Source: Salibacter sp031581065 (GTDB taxonomy: Bacteria; Bacteroidota; Bacteroidia; Flavobacteriales_G; Salibacteraceae). Taken from it: 10,670 nt of DNA. Made by a program: the position numbers and the translations under genes. The notes under the pieces were generated by a model. That model did not search any database. It worked only from the letters and a program-made list of their open reading frames with translations, and had not been told where the DNA came from. Below are positions 7,564-10,670 of the stretch, one piece after another (within the stretch, counting starts at the first letter, position 1; every line of letters begins with the position of its first letter). Location of the stretch: assembly GCF_031581065.1 (NCBI RefSeq), contig NZ_JAVLBN010000062.1:1-10670 (forward strand), read 5' to 3'.

Positions 7564-8250
7564 TTATTCAATTTCCCAATTAACGGGTTCAATTCCGTTA
7601 GATTGTAAATACTCATTAGCTCTGCTAAATGGTTTGCTGCCAAAGAAACCATTATTTGCTGAAAACGGAGAGGGGTGAGGTGAGGTAATTACACAGTGCT
7701 TATCAGTATTGATGAATTCTTGCTTTTGTTTGGCAAAGTTTCCCCAGAGGATGAAAACGAGATTTTCCCTGTGATCTGACAGTGATTTGATGACCTGATC
7801 GGTGAATTTTTCCCATCCAATTTTGCGGTGCGATGCCGGAGATTTGGCTCTGACCGTCAAAAAAGCATTGAGTAAGAAAACTCCTTCTTTAGCCCAAGTC
7901 ATGAGATGCCCGTGGTTTGGAGGTTCAATTCCCAAATCTTTTTTCAATTCCTGGTAGATGTTTTTCAGAGATGGAGGGATGGCAACGCCTTTTTGAACTG
8001 AAAAACACATTCCGTGAGCCTGGCCGTAACCGTGATAGGGGTCCTGACCTAAAATAACAATCTTTGTTTTATCAAATGGCGTTTGGTTAAACGCTTGAAA
8101 AATAAGGCTGCCAGGAGGATAGATGGTGTACTTTTTTTTATCTTCAATAAGCTGCTCTTTTATCGATTTAAAGTAGTCCTTTTCAAATTCACTTTTTAAG
8201 ACTTCTAGCCAGGAAGGTTCTATTTGAGGGTTGATTTTTAGCTCACTCAT
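7564..8250 (-). CDS. ung: Uracil-DNA glycosylase (family 1)
   Basis: A 228-residue cytoplasmic base-excision repair enzyme that removes uracil from DNA after cytosine deamination or dUMP incorporation. GQDPYHG at 68-74 holds the catalytic aspartate D70. LLNAFLTV (126-133) has the uracil-recognising N128. The leucine-loop motif HPSP is at 192-195 with H192, followed by GFFGSKPFSRANEYL. Length and motif order are those of full family-1 UNG. A weak Shine-Dalgarno-like AGGTG (plus strand 8256-8260) lies 5 nt before the ATG. It is the first gene of the six-gene minus-strand run, with the omp85 GTG only 3 nt after its stop. A minus-strand promoter must lie in 8251-8359, shared with the divergent lipoprotein gene. 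Confidence 0.97.
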   Translation of the reverse strand: MSELKINPQIEPSWLEVLKSEFEKDYFKSIKEQLIEDKKKYTIYPPGSLIFQAFNQTPFDKTKIVILGQDPYHGYGQAHGMCFSVQKGVAIPPSLKNIYQELKKDLGIEPPNHGHLMTWAKEGVFLLNAFLTVRAKSPASHRKIGWEKFTDQVIKSLSDHRENLVFILWGNFAKQKQEFINTDKHCVITSPHPSPFSANNGFFGSKPFSRANEYLQSNGIEPVNWEIE

Positions 8251-8293
8251 GGCAACACCTATTTGATATTCACGTTTTAATGGTGAAAACTAA

Positions 8294-8333
8294 AAAGGTA
8301 AAAATTGAATTATTGTAATTATCCTTTACCTTT
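8294..8333. promoter_or_regulatory. Inverted repeat in divergent promoter region; possible minus-strand -7 element
   Basis: AAAGGTAAA at 8294-8302 is the exact reverse complement of TTTACCTTT at 8325-8333. The right half overlaps the plus-strand -7 element. The left half gives TACCTTTT on the minus strand (8293-8300), one mismatch from TAnnTTTG, and could be the -7 element for ung; I see no matching TTG at -33 for it. The symmetry may simply reflect two mirrored promoters, or an operator bound by a dimeric regulator. The 109-nt gap 8251-8359 holds nothing else that I recognise. Confidence 0.4.
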
Positions 8334-8334
8334 G
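8305..8334 (+). promoter_or_regulatory. Bacteroidota-type promoter for the lipoprotein-ytxJ pair
   Basis: TACCTTTG at 8327-8334 fits the Bacteroidota -7 consensus TAnnTTTG exactly. TTG at 8305-8307 lies 19 nt upstream, close to the usual -33 TTG spacing. Transcription would start around 8340, leaving a leader of about 20 nt before the ATG at 8360. Confidence 0.6.
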
Positions 8335-8359
8335 TTCACGTTAATAAAATTCGAAACTA

Positions 8360-8491
8360 ATGAAAAAAGTTGCTCTAACAGGATTGGTAGTATTTGTATT
8401 GGGAGTTTTAATTTCTTCGTGCAAAAGTCACGAAAAATGCCCGGCTTATGGTGATGCAACTCCTCAAAAAACGATAAACGTTCGTTCATGA
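8360..8491 (+). CDS. Small (43-residue) lipoprotein, translationally coupled to ytxJ
   Basis: ATG at 8360 to TGA at 8489-8491 encodes 43 residues: a short basic start (MKK), hydrophobic residues 4-18, and a lipobox ISSC with C21 as the lipidated cysteine. The mature peptide would be only 23 residues, KSHEKCPAYGDA after the cysteine, then a polar tail; C27 is a second cysteine. The last four bases, ATGA, contain the start of ytxJ, so the two genes are probably coupled in translation. A good promoter stands 26 nt upstream. I do not recognise a named family. The clean signal peptide, promoter and overlap argue that it is real. Export to the periplasmic side of a membrane is inferred; a link with thiol redox rests only on its partner gene and the second cysteine. 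Confidence 0.8.
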   Translation: MKKVALTGLVVFVLGVLISSCKSHEKCPAYGDATPQKTINVRS

Positions 8492-8820
8492 GTTGGCAAA
8501 AACTCGAAAGTGAAGAAGAGTTTAATCGTTTGGTAGAAGATCAAACCAACTCATTTGCTATTTTCAAGCACAGTTCTCGCTGCGGAGTTAGTAGTTGGGT
8601 AAAGCGATCGTTTCAGGGAGACTGGAAATCTGAATATTCTCAGGTTAACATTTATGAAGTTGATGTTATTCGTAATAGAGCAATTTCTCAATTGATTGCT
8701 AAAAAGCTCAATATCCATCATGAATCACCTCAATTGATTGTTGTTGAAAACGGTGAGGTAGTTCACAGTGAATCTCACAATAATATAGAAGCTAAATCAC
8801 TAGCCACTATTCAAAGTTGA
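8488..8820 (+). CDS. ytxJ: YtxJ-type monothiol bacilliredoxin
   Basis: A 110-residue thioredoxin-fold protein of the DUF2847/YtxJ family, called the bacillithiol system redox-active protein. The family is thought to remove bacillithiol from mixed disulfides on cytoplasmic proteins. IFKHSSRCGVSS (25-36) holds the single active-site cysteine C32, in the position of CPxC-like motifs of thioredoxins. ESPQLIVVENGEVV (79-92) provides the cis-proline loop (P81) and the next strand. No signal peptide is present. It shares ATGA with the upstream lipoprotein gene, and its last 14 nt overlap the 3' end of the convergent OsmC-family gene. Whether this organism makes bacillithiol cannot be judged from the window. 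Confidence 0.88.
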   Translation: MSWQKLESEEEFNRLVEDQTNSFAIFKHSSRCGVSSWVKRSFQGDWKSEYSQVNIYEVDVIRNRAISQLIAKKLNIHHESPQLIVVENGEVVHSESHNNIEAKSLATIQS

Positions 8821-9214
8821 AATAAGTATTCAGCCTCACTTCTGGGCTAATACTCAAAGCAACAGGACAATTCAAGGCTGTTTTGGATAATAAATCCTTT
8901 AGTTTTTTATCCTGAATCTTTTCACTCCAGGAAAAATGGATGTCAATTTGTTTAATTCTTCTAGGGTCGCTATCCATTATTTTATGGACTTCAACTTTTG
9001 TTCCTGACGGATTAAAATCCAAAGACTTCGTTTTTATCCCGATCATTGTCAACATGCAACTCGCGAGTGAAACGCAAAACAAATCTGTTGGCGAGAGAGC
9101 TTTCCCTTCTCCATTGTTGTCTTTTGGAGCATCTGTGAATGTGAGTTGATTTGAATCGAGGTGAACAGATTCAACCCTTAAATTCCCTTTGTATTCTAAA
9201 GCTGCAATTTTCAT
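8807..9214 (-). CDS. OsmC-family protein (thiol peroxidase-like)
   Basis: A 135-residue OsmC/Ohr superfamily protein; characterised members reduce organic hydroperoxides using two cysteines. SPTDLFCVSLASCMLTMIGI (41-60) gives the central helix with C53, and LNCPVALSI (114-122) gives C116. Both sit at the family's redox positions; C47 is an extra cysteine. The length is typical. The subgroup is unclear: it resembles YhfA-like OsmC members more than Ohr, and a hydroperoxidase activity is by homology only. It is transcribed towards ytxJ and overlaps it by 14 nt (stop TAG at 8807-8809). Being next to a bacilliredoxin suggests a shared role in thiol and oxidative stress. A minus-strand TAACTTTG (plus-strand 9274-9281), inside the next gene, is a possible -7 element, without a clear -33 partner. 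Confidence 0.9.
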   Translation of the reverse strand: MKIAALEYKGNLRVESVHLDSNQLTFTDAPKDNNGEGKALSPTDLFCVSLASCMLTMIGIKTKSLDFNPSGTKVEVHKIMDSDPRRIKQIDIHFSWSEKIQDKKLKDLLSKTALNCPVALSISPEVRLNTYFNFE

Positions 9215-9247
9215 AAAACAATTAAAATCCAGTATGCGTTATTTCAC

Positions 9248-9255
9248 TACATTTG
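9248..9255 (+). promoter_or_regulatory. -7 element (TACATTTG) close before the barrel-protein gene
   Basis: TACATTTG matches TAnnTTTG and ends 7 nt before the ATG at 9263. Transcription would then start at or next to the start codon, giving a leaderless or nearly leaderless mRNA. No TTG is found about 19 nt upstream, so the match is partial. Confidence 0.4.
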
Positions 9256-9262
9256 TTTTTTC

Positions 9263-10015
9263 ATGAGAGTATTCAAAGTTATCACAATTAATCTATTATT
9301 TCTCATCGCAATGGGATTTGGTTCGGTCAGAGCCCAAAGTGATGACAACACCAAGCTGTATTACAGTGCAGATTATTCTGGCGGGGGAATTGTACATTCT
9401 CGTGGATTTGGAGTGAACTTTCGTTATTCTCAGTACCTAACCGGATCTTCAAAACGGATATGGAGTGCTGAACTACTCATGATGAAACACCCTAAAGAAA
9501 AAAAGGTGTACAATCCTTACAATGATAACGCAAGAGGGTATTTTTACGGAAAATTAAACTCCCTCACTTCCTTGCGCATGCACATTGGAAGGCAGGACGT
9601 TATTTTTGGCAAGGAGCTCGACAAAGGAGTTGAAATTAGCTGGGTGTACTCAGGAGGGCCAATATTAGGAATTGTAAAGCCTGTTTATCTCGAGATTACT
9701 GAACAGGGAACAATTGCAAGGCCAGATATCATCAATGTGGAACGCTATGACCCTGAAGTTCACAACCCAAATATTATTCACGGAAGAGCCGGGATTTTAA
9801 CAGGTCTTGGAAATTCATCACTAGTGCCTGGCGCATCAGCTCGGGTAGCGATGAATTTTGAATATGCACCGCTCGATAAAACACTAAAAGCCCTTGAGGT
9901 TGGAGCCGTTATAGATGCATACAGCAAAGAGGTTCCGATCATGGCTAATACAGATAATAACCAATTTTGGTTGACATTTTATATAAACATTCAATTCGGA
10001 AAGAAGATTATTTAA
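9263..10015 (+). CDS. Exported, probably outer-membrane beta-barrel protein of unknown function
   Basis: A 250-residue protein that I do not recognise as a named family. Residues 1-24 are a signal peptide (MRVFK, hydrophobic 6-20, cleavage near VRA|Q). The mature part is rich in alternating hydrophobic/polar stretches with many aromatic and glycine residues, for example VNFRYSQYL (51-59) and the closing FWLTFYINIQFG (235-246), as in small outer-membrane barrels. No catalytic motif, cysteine pattern or sorting domain is visible. The ATG at 9263 is supported by the signal peptide. The stop TAA at 10013-10015 is one base from the lipA start, so both genes are probably one transcript, although lipA acts in the cytoplasm. 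A soluble periplasmic protein is the alternative. Confidence 0.75.
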   Translation: MRVFKVITINLLFLIAMGFGSVRAQSDDNTKLYYSADYSGGGIVHSRGFGVNFRYSQYLTGSSKRIWSAELLMMKHPKEKKVYNPYNDNARGYFYGKLNSLTSLRMHIGRQDVIFGKELDKGVEISWVYSGGPILGIVKPVYLEITEQGTIARPDIINVERYDPEVHNPNIIHGRAGILTGLGNSSLVPGASARVAMNFEYAPLDKTLKALEVGAVIDAYSKEVPIMANTDNNQFWLTFYINIQFGKKII

Positions 10016-10016
10016 T

Positions 10017-10670
10017 ATGGCTGAAGTAGCTACAAAGCAACGCAAGACATCTATTCACAACAAAGAAGGTAGAGTAATGAAAAACAAGCCAAAATGGCTT
10101 CGGGTTAAATTACCTACAGGGAAAGAGTACCGTGAAGTTAGAGAGATAGTCGATAACTACAAGCTGCACACAATTTGTGAAAGTGGTAATTGCCCAAACA
10201 TGGGAGAATGCTGGGGAGCAGGTACAGCCACATTTATGATTCTCGGTAATGTTTGTACCCGCTCATGCGGTTTTTGCAACGTGGCCACAGGAAAACCAGA
10301 AACAGTAGACCCATTTGAGCCGGTAAGAGTTGCGAAATCTGTTAAATTGATGGGTGTAAAGCATTGTGTTTTAACATCAGTTGATCGTGATGACTTAAAA
10401 GATGGTGGTTCTGAGATATGGGCTGAAACGGTTAGAGCCGTGCGAAGATTGAGCCCCGGTACAACATTAGAAACACTAATTCCTGACTTTAGGGGGGAAT
10501 GGGATAATTTACAAAGAGTTGTAGAAGTGGCTCCTGAAATTGTTTCGCATAACCTCGAAACAGTGAGGAGATTGACAAAACAAGTTCGCATTCAGGCTAA
10601 ATATGACAGAAGTCTGGAAGTTCTTTTCAGGCTTAAAAAAGGCGGCATGACAACCAAGAGTGGAATCATG
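10017..10670 (+). CDS. lipA: Lipoyl synthase LipA (3'-truncated by the window edge)
   Basis: The first 218 codons of a radical-SAM enzyme that inserts two sulfur atoms into octanoyl groups on lipoyl domains (as in pyruvate dehydrogenase and the glycine cleavage system). CESGNCPNMGEC gives the auxiliary Fe-S cluster cysteines C54, C59 and C65 (C-x4-C-x5-C). CTRSCGFC gives the radical-SAM cysteines C80, C84 and C87 (C-x3-C-x2-C). SVDRDDL and TLETLIPDF are further family blocks. The reading frame is intact to the last base; roughly the last quarter of the protein, including the usual C-terminal RSSY serine motif, lies outside. A second possible start is the ATG at 10077 (codon 21), preceded by a GAAGG; it would leave 6 rather than 26 residues before the conserved WLRVKLP. 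Confidence 0.97.
   Translation, partial: MAEVATKQRKTSIHNKEGRVMKNKPKWLRVKLPTGKEYREVREIVDNYKLHTICESGNCPNMGECWGAGTATFMILGNVCTRSCGFCNVATGKPETVDPFEPVRVAKSVKLMGVKHCVLTSVDRDDLKDGGSEIWAETVRAVRRLSPGTTLETLIPDFRGEWDNLQRVVEVAPEIVSHNLETVRRLTKQVRIQAKYDRSLEVLFRLKKGGMTTKSGIM

Noticed and set aside
9274..9281. CAAAGTTA as the OsmC promoter -7 element on the minus strand
   Set aside because: It matches TAnnTTTG on the minus strand, but no TTG lies at the right distance, and one such 8-mer by chance is not rare in AT-rich DNA; kept only as a remark.
10157..10591. 144-codon open frame on the minus strand
   Set aside because: Fully antisense to the conserved Fe-S and radical-SAM parts of lipA; its residues show no family features.

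Overview
The window looks like a chromosomal piece of a Bacteroidota genome, most likely a marine-type member of the Flavobacteriales. The clues are a C-terminal type IX secretion (T9SS) sorting domain, a GWxTD-domain lipoprotein, a YtxJ-type bacilliredoxin, TAnnTTTG-type promoter elements and mostly absent Shine-Dalgarno sequences. The DNA is AT-rich and contains no tRNA, rRNA, CRISPR array or transposase gene. Species assignment is not possible by reading alone.

Region 1 (1-171) has no gene but holds a strongly structured inverted-repeat element. Its outer 21-bp arms are perfectly complementary, except that the left arm is split by a 31-nt palindrome. It sits just past the stop codon of the first gene and could be a MITE remnant, a terminator or a structured RNA.

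Region 2 (172-8250) is a very compact minus-strand run of six genes, read from right to left: ung (uracil-DNA glycosylase), an Omp85/BamA-like outer-membrane protein, rmuC, a GWxTD lipoprotein, rlmB (23S rRNA 2'-O-methyltransferase) and a secreted M1 metallopeptidase. Junctions range from an 8-nt overlap to an 11-nt gap. Two genes (omp85 and rlmB) start with GTG. This is very probably one transcription unit mixing DNA repair, envelope biogenesis, rRNA modification and extracellular proteolysis.

Region 3 (8251-9214) is a divergent promoter region followed by two plus-strand genes: a previously easy-to-miss 43-residue lipoprotein, whose stop overlaps the start of ytxJ (ATGA), and ytxJ itself. 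The convergent OsmC-family gene overlaps the ytxJ 3' end by 14 nt. YtxJ and OsmC are both thiol-redox proteins, so this is a small oxidative-stress/thiol cluster.

Region 4 (9215-10670) has a 48-bp divergent gap, then an exported, probably beta-barrel protein of unknown function. One base after its stop comes lipA (lipoyl synthase), which runs off the right edge.

Most of the window is conserved housekeeping content. The least explained items are the structured element at 9-155, the small lipoprotein coupled to ytxJ, and the barrel protein coupled to lipA.
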